Shown piece after piece: positions 54,245-63,201 of a stretch of 64,000 nucleotides of DNA. Origin of the DNA: Candidatus Tityobacter terrigena (GTDB lineage Bacteria > Vulcanimicrobiota > Vulcanimicrobiia > Vulcanimicrobiales > Vulcanimicrobiaceae); the NCBI GenBank assembly GCA_003156715.1, contig PMHO01000060.1:1-64000 (forward strand), read 5' to 3'. Numbering within the stretch: position 1 is the stretch's first letter; every line of letters starts with the position of its first letter. Position numbers and translations under genes: made by a program. The notes under the pieces were generated by a model that ran no database searches, had not been told where the DNA came from, and saw nothing but the letters and a program-made list of their open reading frames with translations.

Positions 54245-54425
54245 GTGCCCAAACTTCCGCGCGGAGTGGAAGAAATCCCCACGCGCGCCGATACGCGCAA
54301 CACCGAACGCCGCTCTCGAAAGCTTTTCCGAAACTTAACCCCTTTGGACAGAAGACTCTAGAACATTTTGGGCAACTGGCCGTTAATAAGGATAAGAGAG
54401 AATTCCGGAAAGGAGGGTCGAGAGC

Positions 54426-54566
54426 ATGACAGGTCTACTGGTCTTCAAATCGCTGGCCGACGCGCTGAGAGCGGGCTTCCAGATTTACGATCGTACCCAA
54501 GACGGCTACCTCGTCCGGACGAAAACGCCCACGGGCTGGGCGATGGCGCTCGTTACGTGTAGGTAA
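54426..54566 (+). CDS. Unrecognised 46-residue protein with a strong ribosome binding site
   Basis: Small gene, MTGLLVFKSLADALRAGFQI to LVTCR, preceded by AAAGGAGGG nine bases before the ATG and followed 34 bases later by an excellent terminator. This full expression context supports a real product in spite of its size. Residues 1-20 suggest a short helix, then QIYDRTQDGYLVRT and GWAMALV look like two beta strands, as in a small stand-alone domain. Codon choice is like its neighbours. No family recognised. It is divergent from pyrK, with about 180 bases between. Confidence 0.7.
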   Translation: MTGLLVFKSLADALRAGFQIYDRTQDGYLVRTKTPTGWAMALVTCR

Positions 54567-54600
54567 CCGAGCTCACGAAATCCGAACGAGAACGATAAGA

Positions 54601-54636
54601 GATGGGACGCACTACGGTGCGTCCCATCTTCATTTT
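54601..54636 (+). terminator. Rho-independent terminator with UNCG-type loop
   Basis: Perfect 12-bp stem (54601-54612 with 54617-54628) closed by C(UACG)G, one of the very stable UNCG tetraloops, followed by TTCATTTT. It ends the transcript of the 46-residue gene. It may also help insulate the minus-strand gene ending at 54662. Confidence 0.88.
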
Positions 54637-54661
54637 CCGGCTCGGCGGCATGGTTCGGAAT

Positions 54662-55258
54662 TTATCTTCGGTCCAAGGGCGGCGGGGGCGGGCGCAATTC
54701 CTGGGTCGAGCCGGGCCGATAGGTATAGCTTCCTTCGTAGGTCGGAGACGGGCCGGGCGCGGCCGGCGGCGGCTCGGAGGGCGGCACCGTGTAGAGCGGG
54801 GGCGGTTGACCGAACGCCTGCGGCGCGCGGATTGTCGCCCCGGCCAGCACGGCGCTTAAGATCTGCGCGACGCCGATGAAGGTTGGGATCAGGCCGCCCA
54901 GCAGCCAGGGGCCTGGCGAGATCTCGCCGTGATCGTAGCCGATGAACGAAAGGCCCGTCGTCACGGCGAGCCCGATACACGTGAGCCGAATCCCCTTATG
55001 AAGGGCAGCTTGCGGCCCGCGCGGATCGAAGGGCACCGGCGCCGGCTGGGGGTGCATGCCAATGCCGGCGCTAGCTCCCGCGCGGTTCCCCCAATCCTTG
55101 GCGCCCGGCAGACCGCCGGGAGGGGGAATGATGCCCCGCCGCATCATCTCCATTCGTTCGCGGTGCGCAAGCACTCGGGTAACGATCCAGCCAAACACCG
55201 GCAGGCCGAAGACGCAGAGAATCGCAACGATTGGTATGAGGCCGGAATCGTCGCTCAT
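54662..55258 (-). CDS. Membrane protein with Pro-rich tail
   Basis: Protein of 198 residues. An N-terminal membrane helix (LIPIVAILCVFGLPVFGWIV) is followed by a basic segment RVLAHRERMEMMRRGIIPP, then two more helices at about 92-108 and 117-138, and a tail of about 50 residues rich in Pro, Gly and Tyr. The HRERMEMMRRGI motif after the first helix is typical of DUF6249-type small membrane proteins. Function unknown. It has its own promoter; the ECF sigma gene is divergent from it. Confidence 0.72.
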   Translation of the reverse strand: MSDDSGLIPIVAILCVFGLPVFGWIVTRVLAHRERMEMMRRGIIPPPGGLPGAKDWGNRAGASAGIGMHPQPAPVPFDPRGPQAALHKGIRLTCIGLAVTTGLSFIGYDHGEISPGPWLLGGLIPTFIGVAQILSAVLAGATIRAPQAFGQPPPLYTVPPSEPPPAAPGPSPTYEGSYTYRPGSTQELRPPPPPLDRR

Positions 55259-55509
55259 GCCGGGCGCTCTTTCGACTGGCCGCGGGCTGCGGCTGCTGCC
55301 GGCGCGAAGTGCGCTCGGCTTCCCATGTCCCTCACAGTATGCTCCTCATCGAACCGGACTCAGCCGTTCGCCTCAGATACGGCGCAGGCGGAAATCTGTT
55401 TCGCCGCCGAGCCTCCCGCCGCGATAACGCTTTGGGCGCGGGCTGAAACCTTGCGTGCACGAGGTCCGTACGTGCGGACGTGGCAGCCTTGGCCGAGATC
55501 CATGCGCCC

Positions 55510-56094
55510 ATGAGCGTCCCGCTCGAGCCGCAAGTCCTCGACGCCGAGCTCGTGTCGCAAACGCTGGCCGGCCGGGCGGAGGCCTTCGGCACGCTGGTGG
55601 AACGCTACGATCGCGCCGTCTATCATCTCTGCTTCCGCACGCTGCACGACGTCGAGGAGGCCAAGGACGCGGCTCAGGAGGCGTTCTTCAAGGCCTACCG
55701 GGGTCTGGGGACGTTTCGCCCCAGCGCCAAGTTCTCGACCTGGATCTTCTCCATCGCATACCACGCCTGTTGCGACCGGATCGCCCGGCGCAAACGTTAC
55801 TCAGATGGGCCCCTGCCGGACCGCGCCGACCCCACCCTGGGCCCCGAAGCCATCGCGGAGCACAACGACGAGGCGCGCGCACTGCGCGCCGCGATCGATG
55901 GGCTCCCGGAGAAATACCGGACGGTCATCACGCTGTACCACCTGCAAGGACACCAATACGAGGAGATCGCAAGGGTGCTCGACGTACCCCTCGGCACGGT
56001 CAAGACGCATCTCTTCCGGGCAAAGGAGCTGTTGCGTAGAGAGCTGGCCGGGTTGCGCGAGCAGCCTGTCTCCGGTGAGGTGACAGAAGAATGA
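55510..56094 (+). CDS. ECF-subfamily RNA polymerase sigma factor
   Basis: Protein of 194 residues from ATG at 55510 (a GTG at 55480 would add ten). Region 2 is FGTLVERYDRAVYHLCFRTL and DAAQEAFFKAYRGL, with KFSTWIFSIAYHACCDRIARRKR; region 4 is LPEKYRTVITLYHLQGHQYEEI and PLGTVKTHLFRAKELLRREL. These are standard RpoE/SigW-type features. It should direct RNA polymerase to its own operon and to stress genes. Its stop overlaps the next gene as ATGA, in the place of a cognate anti-sigma factor. Confidence 0.92.
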   Translation: MSVPLEPQVLDAELVSQTLAGRAEAFGTLVERYDRAVYHLCFRTLHDVEEAKDAAQEAFFKAYRGLGTFRPSAKFSTWIFSIAYHACCDRIARRKRYSDGPLPDRADPTLGPEAIAEHNDEARALRAAIDGLPEKYRTVITLYHLQGHQYEEIARVLDVPLGTVKTHLFRAKELLRRELAGLREQPVSGEVTEE

Positions 56095-56459
56095 ATCCAC
56101 ACGACGAGCTAGACCGCGCCCTCTTCGCATTACCGCTCGAAACGCCGCCGCCGGGTCTGCGCGAAGGCATCCTGCGCGCGACGATCTACGCGCAACCGGC
56201 CGCACAGCCTGCCCTCTTGAGCCTTTGGGAGACGGTGGGGCTTGGGGTCGTGCTTGCAGTCGCGTCTTGGCTAGCGCTCGCGCTTTCAACCAATAAGGTG
56301 CTCGCGTGGCAGATCGGGCACGTCTTCGGCGCATTCGGCCAAGCCCTCGCCGACCCCGGGACGCTCGCCTGGCTCGCAGCCGGCGCTTTCATCGCGCTGT
56401 CGTTGTCGGTATTCAATCTGGGCCTCCCAGGCCCGGCCGTGCGCGCCGAGCGCTCGTGA
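56091..56459 (+). CDS. Putative membrane anti-sigma factor
   Basis: Protein of 122 residues. The first 45 are soluble and include LDRALFALPLETPPPGLREGILRAT split over a likely helix pair. Two membrane helices follow (about 45-66 and 92-112). The zinc-binding His-Cys-Cys motif of ZAS anti-sigma factors is absent. Position right after an ECF sigma gene, with ATGA overlap, and the one-sided membrane topology suggest an anti-sigma factor; sequence alone does not prove it. Its stop overlaps the response regulator start as GTGA. Confidence 0.65.
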   Translation: MNPHDELDRALFALPLETPPPGLREGILRATIYAQPAAQPALLSLWETVGLGVVLAVASWLALALSTNKVLAWQIGHVFGAFGQALADPGTLAWLAAGAFIALSLSVFNLGLPGPAVRAERS

Positions 56460-57139
56460 GCGAAGACGACGAGCGCCCCTTCAAGGTTCTCGTCGTCGAA
56501 GACGACGCGCAGATCGCTCGCGTCCTCAAGCTAGAGCTCGAACATGAAGGCTACGCCGTCGAAACGGCAGCCGATGGCCTCTCGGGCCTCGAAAAGGCAC
56601 TGAAAGAACCCGATCTCGTAATCCTCGACGTGATGCTGCCCAAAATGGACGGGCTGGAAGTTTGCACCCGCGTACGCGCCAAGAGCCGCGTCCCGATCAT
56701 CATGCTGACCGCCAAAGACCGCATCCCAGAACGCGTCAGCGGTCTCGACACGGGTGCCGACGACTATCTCACCAAGCCTTTCTCGATCGAAGAACTGCTG
56801 GCCCGGGTGCGCGCTCGGCTGCGCGAACGCCATCCCAAGTCCAACGTGCTGACTGCCAAGGACCTGGTCATGGAGCGAGACAAGCACGAAGTGCAGCGCG
56901 GCGGAAAGCCGATCGCTCTAACGGCCAAGGAGTACGCGCTGCTTGAGTATCTGCTGCTTCACCGCAACAAAGTGCACACTCGCGACGAGCTGTTCAACGG
57001 GGTGTGGGGCAGCGACTTCTTGGGCGATTCCAATTTGATCGACGTCTACATCCGCTACTTGCGCGGCAAGATCGACGACGGTTTTGAAGACAAGCTGATT
57101 GCGACGGTTCGCGGCGTGGGCTACACGCTCAAAGATTAA
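56456..57139 (+). CDS. OmpR/PhoB-type response regulator
   Basis: Protein of 227 residues from the GTG at 56456. Receiver: VLVVEDDAQIARVL, phosphoacceptor Asp in LVILDVMLPKMDGLEV, MLTAKD and the Lys in DYLTKPFSIEELLARV. The winged-helix output domain contains LTAKEYALLEYLLLHRNKV, TRDELFNGVWG, and DVYIRYLRGKID with VRGVGYTL at the end. It binds DNA after phosphorylation by the kinase encoded downstream. Its place inside a sigma/anti-sigma operon is unusual. Confidence 0.93.
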   Translation: MSEDDERPFKVLVVEDDAQIARVLKLELEHEGYAVETAADGLSGLEKALKEPDLVILDVMLPKMDGLEVCTRVRAKSRVPIIMLTAKDRIPERVSGLDTGADDYLTKPFSIEELLARVRARLRERHPKSNVLTAKDLVMERDKHEVQRGGKPIALTAKEYALLEYLLLHRNKVHTRDELFNGVWGSDFLGDSNLIDVYIRYLRGKIDDGFEDKLIATVRGVGYTLKD

Positions 57140-58556
57140 GATCAACTTTCGCTCGCTGCGCTGGCGAATCGCGACTTTTTACGCGCTGTTGCTCCTGGGC
57201 GTCGTCGCAGCGGTGGCGGTCGTCCTGACGGTCCAACTGCGCTCGATCGTGCTGGATACCGCACGCGTGCAAGCGGATCAAATCGGCAGCGAAATTTCGC
57301 GCCAGGTTCGCGGCACGAGTGCCCTCAATGCAATCGGCGACACGCTCGGGCCCTACGATGCCCTCACACTTCCAGGCAATCTCGACCGCTATTCATCCCC
57401 CACGACCTACGTCGAAATCGACAACGCGCAGGGCTATCCGATCGGCAAGAGTTCGAACATGGGCGGTGCCACGTTCGACCGCAGCCCCGATCCGCGGCCG
57501 TCGACGGTCGTCGATTCCGACGAGCACACGCGCCTCGGTGAAGTGCTCGTGCGCGACGAGTTGGTCCAGTACCCAGGGGTTGCGTTGATCGTCAAGGTCG
57601 GCGAAGGCGTGCAGCTCTATGACGAGATGCTCGACCGAGTCAGCGGCTTGCTCGCTCTCGTTTTGGTGCTGGCGGCGATCGTCGTCCTGGCCGGCTCGTT
57701 TGCGCTCGCTTCGAGCGCAATCGAACCGATTAACCGCCTCATCGCGGCCATGCGCGGCATCGGATCCGAGCAGTTGCATCGCCGTTTGAACTGGCCGAAG
57801 TCGCGCCACGACGAGCTTGGCACGCTGGCTCAAACCTTCGACGCCATGCTGGGCCGCCTCGAGGAAGCCTTCGCGCGCGAGCGCCAATTCATTTCCGACG
57901 CGTCGCACGAGCTGAAAACGCCGTTGACGATCATCAACGCCAACGCGCAGATGCTGGAGCGCTGGGCCGACCGCGACCCCAAGCTGCGGGCCGAAAGTTT
58001 GCATGCGATCGCGAGCGAAAGCGCCTCGCTTGCGCGCATGGTCAACGGGATGCTCGTTCTCGCCAAGGCCGAATCGGGCGACGCCATCCCGCGCGAACCG
58101 GTCGAATTCGGCGCGATTGTCGAGGAGGCCGCACGGCTCGCCGAGCCGCGCGCGGCCGAACTGGGCTTAACGCTGCGTTTCGAGAGGCACAGCGAGGGGC
58201 CGCTGGTCGTGCTCGGCGACGCGAACTTGTTGCGCCAGTTGTTCACCAACCTGATCGACAACGCCATCAAGTTCACCGAACGGGGCAAAATCGAACTTGA
58301 ACTTTCGCGCAGCGACGGCCGGGCCGTCGTCGAGATCAGCGATACGGGAATCGGGATCGACGACGATTCTCTCGAACGGGTGTTCGACCGCTTTTACCGG
58401 ACCGACAAGTCGCGCAACCGTCAGGTGCCCGGGACTGGCCTCGGCCTAGCGATCGTACGCAGCATCGTGCGCGTTCACGACGGCAGCGTCGCAGCGCGGC
58501 GCAACGCCGCCGGCGGGGCGCTCTTTCGAGTCACGCTGCCCCTGCTCGAAGGTTAA
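57099..58556 (+). CDS. Membrane sensor histidine kinase
   Basis: Protein of about 485 residues if started at TTG 57099, which overlaps the regulator by 41 bases; an ATT overlapping the regulator's TAA at 57135 would fit the hydrophobic N-terminus better. Helix 1 (YALLLLGVVAAVAVVLTV), a sensor domain of about 135 residues in the periplasm, helix 2 (LLALVLVLAAIVVLAGSF), then HAMP, HisKA (DASHELKTPLTI, His near 271) and HATPase (NLIDNAIKF, DTGIGIDDD, GTGLGLAIV). It phosphorylates the OmpR-type partner on an envelope signal. The periplasmic domain is unrecognised. Confidence 0.92.
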   Translation: MRRFAAWATRSKIKINFRSLRWRIATFYALLLLGVVAAVAVVLTVQLRSIVLDTARVQADQIGSEISRQVRGTSALNAIGDTLGPYDALTLPGNLDRYSSPTTYVEIDNAQGYPIGKSSNMGGATFDRSPDPRPSTVVDSDEHTRLGEVLVRDELVQYPGVALIVKVGEGVQLYDEMLDRVSGLLALVLVLAAIVVLAGSFALASSAIEPINRLIAAMRGIGSEQLHRRLNWPKSRHDELGTLAQTFDAMLGRLEEAFARERQFISDASHELKTPLTIINANAQMLERWADRDPKLRAESLHAIASESASLARMVNGMLVLAKAESGDAIPREPVEFGAIVEEAARLAEPRAAELGLTLRFERHSEGPLVVLGDANLLRQLFTNLIDNAIKFTERGKIELELSRSDGRAVVEISDTGIGIDDDSLERVFDRFYRTDKSRNRQVPGTGLGLAIVRSIVRVHDGSVAARRNAAGGALFRVTLPLLEG

Positions 58557-58564
58557 AAAGAAGC

Positions 58565-59797
58565 GTGCTTCATCGCTGCTTCATGCACGCGCGTTCCGGC
58601 CGAGCTACCCTAGAGCGCGTGCACGCTTTTCGGCCCTTCGCGTTGGGGGGCGTTCTTTGGGTCGCCCTCGGCGCCGCTCTGCCGAGCGTTGCCGCAGCGC
58701 GCACCGAGGCGACTTCGATCGATGGGCTCAGCGCCCCAATCGTGCGCGTCAACCTCGAGCAAGCCAACGTCACCATTCGGACGTGGAGCCGCGCCGAGGT
58801 AAAGGTCGAGGGCGACGCAGGCACGTTCGTCGTGCTGCACGAGATCAGACGGATCCCCGAATACCTTCCGCCCGCCCCGATCGCGCCGGCCGTGACGCAA
58901 GGACCGGAGGGCAACACGATCACGTTGCCGGCTGAAAGCTTCGTGATCGCGACCGTGCACCCGGGGCCGCGCGATTTCGTCGAGATCAACGCGCCCGGCT
59001 CGGATCAGCCGGCCGCTGCTTTTGCGGCGTTTGCCGGACCGATGACCGTGACGGTGCCGAGCGATTCAGTGCTGGTGGCCGCCCATCTGGTCAACGGCTC
59101 GATCGACATCGACAACTACCACGGCGGGACGTTCATCGCCACCGTCCGCGCGGGCCAAGTCTCGCTCGATGACGTGGGGGGCGACGGCTTCGTGCAAGTG
59201 ATACGCGGACCGCTCGTGGTGACGAACTCAAATCTCAACCGTCTGCGAGCGCGGACGGCGCTGGGCAACATGCTCTTCCGGCGCTGCCGGTCCCGTCAGA
59301 TACAGGCCAGCAGCGTCGACGGCTCGATCGTCTACGACGCGGGTTCGTTCGAGCCAGGCCTTGCACGCTTCGATTCAGCTCGGGGCGACGTTGCCATCGG
59401 CGCGACCGGCGCTTTGCAACTGAACGGTCGCGTTTCCGGAGGAGGGCGCATCTATACGCTCTTCGATCGCGGGGAGCGGGTCGAGACCGGAAGTTATGAG
59501 GCCAAAGCGCAGCTTGACGGGGGCGGCCCGGTCGTCAATGCGTCGAGCACGGCCGGCAATGTTTACTTGTACGACGGTTCGCTACGCGCGCATGGACGAC
59601 TGTCGCCGGAGTGGCGGGCGCCGCGCCAAATCTTGAACGGTCGGGACGTCCCCGAGGCCGGCTACGAGCGTTTCCACGGCTACGCTCCGGCGCGTCCGCA
59701 CGCGCGGCGCCGTCCCGCAGGCTTCGCGCGCAAGCCGTCGCGGCAGGGTGCGCGAGCGCGCAACGCTGTGCTGCGCGGTCACGCGCCTGCGAGATAG
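58565..59797 (+). CDS. Exported DUF4097-like beta-helix protein
   Basis: Protein of up to 410 residues; a GTG at 58619 may be the true start, directly before the signal FALGGVLWVALGAALPSVAAA. The mature part shows repeated short strands and turns (LVNGSIDIDNYHGGTFIATV, GQVSLDDVGGDGFVQV, ASSVDGSIVYDAG, ARGDVAIGATGALQL), like the DUF4097 adhesin-type beta-helix. The C-terminal 70 residues are Arg/Ala/Pro-rich and disordered. It lies eight bases after the kinase gene, so it ends the sigma/two-component operon and may be the envelope component they watch or its output. Confidence 0.68.
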   Translation: MLHRCFMHARSGRATLERVHAFRPFALGGVLWVALGAALPSVAAARTEATSIDGLSAPIVRVNLEQANVTIRTWSRAEVKVEGDAGTFVVLHEIRRIPEYLPPAPIAPAVTQGPEGNTITLPAESFVIATVHPGPRDFVEINAPGSDQPAAAFAAFAGPMTVTVPSDSVLVAAHLVNGSIDIDNYHGGTFIATVRAGQVSLDDVGGDGFVQVIRGPLVVTNSNLNRLRARTALGNMLFRRCRSRQIQASSVDGSIVYDAGSFEPGLARFDSARGDVAIGATGALQLNGRVSGGGRIYTLFDRGERVETGSYEAKAQLDGGGPVVNASSTAGNVYLYDGSLRAHGRLSPEWRAPRQILNGRDVPEAGYERFHGYAPARPHARRRPAGFARKPSRQGARARNAVLRGHAPAR

Positions 59798-60024
59798 CTG
59801 ACCGGCGTTACACGACCTCCGAAGAAAGCAGTCACCTCGACACCGTAGGCATCGGCCAGGTTCTGCAGCTCGGTTTCATCGAGCGCAACCTCACCTGCTT
59901 CGGCCTCCGCCAAACGCTCCGGATCGATGCGAGCGAGTCCCGCGGCGCGCTCGAGCCCATAGCCGCACCGCGCGCGGATCGAAACCATCTGCTCGCCCGC
60001 GTTGGCCAGCACGTGGTCGTTCAC
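59779..60024 (-). CDS. Small XRE-type helix-turn-helix protein coupled to a carboxylase gene
   Basis: Protein of 81 residues from GTG at 60024, overlapping the carboxyltransferase stop as GTGA. One XRE-like domain: [35 protein letters not shown], then [18 protein letters not shown], which is the helix order of HTH_3 (turn between helix 2 and 3 less well kept). Probably a DNA-binding regulator translated only with the carboxylase, maybe giving feedback. The 3' end overlaps the convergent DUF4097-like gene by 19 bases. Confidence 0.72.
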   Translation of the reverse strand: MNDHVLANAGEQMVSIRARCGYGLERAAGLARIDPERLAEAEAGEVALDETELQNLADAYGVEVTAFFGGRVTPVSYLAGA

Positions 60025-61604
60025 ATCCGGAACACGCCGAAGTGCGTCGCTTTGAGCGGCCCGTAGGCGGCGCATTCAAGTCCAAGCGCAACCGCCCGGC
60101 GCGTGTCGAGCGGATCGATGACGCCGTCGTCCCAAAGGCGCGCGGTCGAGTAGTACGGACTGCCTTCACGCTCGTACTTCTCGAGGATCGGGGCCTCGAA
60201 CGCCGTTTTTTCCGCGGGGCTCAGATCGCCGTGGACGGTCGAGAGAACGCTTGCGGCTTGCTGGCCGCCCATGACCGAAATGCGGGCGTTGGGCCACATC
60301 CAAAGCTGGCGCGGCGAGTAGGCACGTCCACACATGCCATAGTTGCCCGCGCCGAAACTGCCTCCGATGACGACCGTGAACTTTGGCACTTCGGCGCACG
60401 CGACCGCGGTGACCAGCTTCGCGCCGTCCTTGGCGATGCCGCGGTTTTCATACTCTTTGCCGACCATGAAGCCGGTGATGTTTTGCAGGAACAAAAGCGG
60501 CGTACCGCGCTGCACGCAGAGCTCGATGAAGTGCGCTCCTTTGAGCGCACTTTCGGAGAAGAGGATCCCGTTATTGGCGAGGATCCCGATCGGATGGCCT
60601 TCAATGCGTGCGAAGCCGCAAACCAGGGTCGCGCCGTAGAGCGGCTTGAACTCGTGGAAAAGCGAGCCGTCAACGAGCCGGCCGATCACCTCGTGCACGT
60701 CGTAGCCGGTTCGTGAATCGTGAGGAATGACGCCGTACAGTTCGCTCGGGTCGTAGGCCGGCGGCTCGGGATCGGTTTCGTCGCGACGCCGTTCGGGCGG
60801 AGGCGCAAGGTTGGCGACGATCGAGCGCACGATCGCAAGCGCGTGTTCGTCGTCGTTGGCGAAGTGATCCGCAACCCCGCTGATGCGCGTGTGAACGTCG
60901 GCACCGCCGAGCTCTTCGGCCGTAACCACTTCGCCCGTAGCCGCTTGCACCAGCGGCGGGCCGCCTAGGAAAATCGTTCCGTAACCGGCCACGATCACGG
61001 TCTCGTCTGACATCGCCGGAACGTATGCGCCGCCCGCCGTGCACGACCCCATCACCGCCGCAATCTGCGTGAGGCCGTCGCCCGACATACGAGCTTGGTT
61101 ATAAAAGATGCGCCCGAAATGCTCCCGATCGGGAAAAACCTCGTCTTGCTTGGGCAAGAACGCGCCGCCCGAGTCGACCAAGTAGATGCACGGAAGGTGG
61201 TTCTGCTGGGCGATCTCCTGGGCGCGCAGATGCTTCTTGACGGTTAACGGAAAATACGTGCCGCCTTTGACGGTGGCGTCGTTGGCGATGACGACGCAGT
61301 GACGGCCCTCAACGGTGAGGATGCCGGTGACGATCCCGGCCGAGGGTGTCTCATCCTCGTAGACGCCGGACGCGGCCAAGGGCGAAAGTTCGAGAAACGG
61401 CGTCAGCGGATCGCCCAGCCGGTCGACCCGTGCTCGTGCGGTAAGTTTGCCACGGCGGCGATGGCGCGCGACCGCTTCGGGACCACCTCCCTCGCGCACG
61501 CGCGCGAGCCGCTCGCGTAGGTCAGCAACGAGACCACGCATGTGCGCGGCGTTGCTTCGATAGGCGGGTTCGTCCGCTGCGACGCGCGTCTCCAGCAGCT
61601 TCAT
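60021..61604 (-). CDS. mccB: Acyl-CoA carboxylase carboxyltransferase subunit (methylcrotonoyl-CoA type)
   Basis: Protein of 527 residues from the ATG at 61604, with AAAGG seven bases upstream; a 14-codon longer start (61646) lacks a site. Crotonase-like double domain: [71 protein letters not shown] and [14 protein letters not shown], then [20 protein letters not shown] and [15 protein letters not shown]. These match beta subunits of 3-methylcrotonoyl-CoA carboxylase, of the leucine/isovalerate pathway, better than propionyl- or acetyl-CoA enzymes. No biotin carboxylase subunit is close by. Confidence 0.9.
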   Translation of the reverse strand: MKLLETRVAADEPAYRSNAAHMRGLVADLRERLARVREGGGPEAVARHRRRGKLTARARVDRLGDPLTPFLELSPLAASGVYEDETPSAGIVTGILTVEGRHCVVIANDATVKGGTYFPLTVKKHLRAQEIAQQNHLPCIYLVDSGGAFLPKQDEVFPDREHFGRIFYNQARMSGDGLTQIAAVMGSCTAGGAYVPAMSDETVIVAGYGTIFLGGPPLVQAATGEVVTAEELGGADVHTRISGVADHFANDDEHALAIVRSIVANLAPPPERRRDETDPEPPAYDPSELYGVIPHDSRTGYDVHEVIGRLVDGSLFHEFKPLYGATLVCGFARIEGHPIGILANNGILFSESALKGAHFIELCVQRGTPLLFLQNITGFMVGKEYENRGIAKDGAKLVTAVACAEVPKFTVVIGGSFGAGNYGMCGRAYSPRQLWMWPNARISVMGGQQAASVLSTVHGDLSPAEKTAFEAPILEKYEREGSPYYSTARLWDDGVIDPLDTRRAVALGLECAAYGPLKATHFGVFRM

Positions 61605-61703
61605 GCCGCCTTTCTTCCTCTGCAAGGGTGGTGTTTCCGTCGCCATTAAGTAGCGATTAGACTTGATCCGGCTGCGGCCGAACGTGCAAAGCGAGGCGTT
61701 ACC

Positions 61704-63188
61704 ATGGCAATCATGAACGCGCAGCCGTCCTTTCGACCGGCCGGGCCGCTTTCGGCCTCGCCGCTCGCTCCCTATACCGGCCCCTGGAACGCGCGTTTAG
61801 CCGCTCACCTTCTGCGCCGAGCCGGCTTCGGAGGTTCACCCTCGGACGTTGCAAGGCTCGCCCGGCTTTCCAGCGGCGAAGCGGTGGAAGCGATGCTGTT
61901 CGTTCCCGCGGTCGACCCGCTACCGGCTCTGCCCCCGCTCGTCGACGATGAATCGGCGTTGCGCGTCACGGTTCGGAATGCGAAGCACGAGATGGCTGCC
62001 AACGAGATGTCGCCCGACGCCTACAAGATTGTCAAGAAACAACGCGGCTTCGAGCGCCACGAGCAGGAACGCGCTGACGTTGCCTGGTGGCTCAACCGGA
62101 TGCTCGCCACGAACGCCCCGCTTCAAGAGAAAATGACGCTCTTCTTGCACGGGCACTTTGCCACGAAGACGCGTTCCAAGGGCATCTACGGGCTCGACAT
62201 CGCCGAGCAAAACGCGCTGCTCCGGCGCCACGCACTCGGTAATTTTCGCGAACTCGTGCACCAAATCTCGAAAGACCGCGCGATGCTCAAGTGGCTCGAC
62301 GGCGCACGCAACGTCAAAGCCCAACCCAACGAGAATTACGCGCGCGAACTGATGGAGCTTTTCACGCTCGGAATCGGTAACTATACCGAGCACGACGTGC
62401 GCGAGAGCGCTCGCGCCTTCACCGGCTGGACCTTTCGGAAGCCGGATGGCCCCGTTTACTTCGACGCTGCCGAACATGACGACGGCGTCAAGACGTTCCT
62501 CGGCCGTACGGGCCAGTTCGACGGCGACGCGATCGTCGACATCATCATGGCGCAGCCGGCTGCCTCTAAGTTCCTAGCCGGTAAGCTTCTCAACTTCTTC
62601 GTTTACAACGAGCCCGAGCCCGAGCTCGTCGAAGCGCTGGCCGCGGTCCTGCGCAAACACGATTTCGATTTAAAGCCCGTCCTTGCGACGCTCTTCCAGT
62701 CGCAGGTTTTTTACTCGGATCGATCCTATCGGGCGCTCGTTAAGAGCCCGGTCGAATTCGTCGTCGGAACCTGCCGGCTGCTCGGCGTGAGCGAAGCCCA
62801 GCCCGAATTCTTCGCGGTCCTCACGCGCATGGGTCAGCTTCCATTCCGTCCGCCAAGCGTGAAGGGTTGGGATGGAGGCGCCAGCTGGCTCAGTTCGGGT
62901 ACGATGCTGGCGCGCGCGAATTTCGTTAGCTCGGTCCTAGCCGTGCCTGCCACGATGCAGTCGACGACGTGGCTGACCCAAGGTGCAGGCTTCGATAGCG
63001 CAGAGGCATCGCACCGCTTGGTCGACGGAATTCTGCAGGGCGACGCCAGTCCCGAATCCGTCGCCCGCCTCAAAACCTACCTCGACGACGCGGACTCGGG
63101 TCAGAAGCTCTCCGTCGAGAACTTCGATCAGCGGATGCGCGGCGCGGCCTACCTGACGATGGCAATGCCCGCGTACCAACTCGCGTAA
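61704..63188 (+). CDS. DUF1800 family protein
   Basis: Protein of 494 residues. The family pattern is complete: [91 protein letters not shown] and [11 protein letters not shown], then [21 protein letters not shown] and [24 protein letters not shown]1800 proteins are large, mostly exported proteins, often next to DUF1501 and abundant in soil bacteria; function unknown. No clear signal peptide at its N-terminus. It lies 13 bases before the DUF1501 gene. Confidence 0.9.
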   Translation: MAIMNAQPSFRPAGPLSASPLAPYTGPWNARLAAHLLRRAGFGGSPSDVARLARLSSGEAVEAMLFVPAVDPLPALPPLVDDESALRVTVRNAKHEMAANEMSPDAYKIVKKQRGFERHEQERADVAWWLNRMLATNAPLQEKMTLFLHGHFATKTRSKGIYGLDIAEQNALLRRHALGNFRELVHQISKDRAMLKWLDGARNVKAQPNENYARELMELFTLGIGNYTEHDVRESARAFTGWTFRKPDGPVYFDAAEHDDGVKTFLGRTGQFDGDAIVDIIMAQPAASKFLAGKLLNFFVYNEPEPELVEALAAVLRKHDFDLKPVLATLFQSQVFYSDRSYRALVKSPVEFVVGTCRLLGVSEAQPEFFAVLTRMGQLPFRPPSVKGWDGGASWLSSGTMLARANFVSSVLAVPATMQSTTWLTQGAGFDSAEASHRLVDGILQGDASPESVARLKTYLDDADSGQKLSVENFDQRMRGAAYLTMAMPAYQLA

Positions 63189-63201
63189 GAGAAAGAGCAG
63201 C

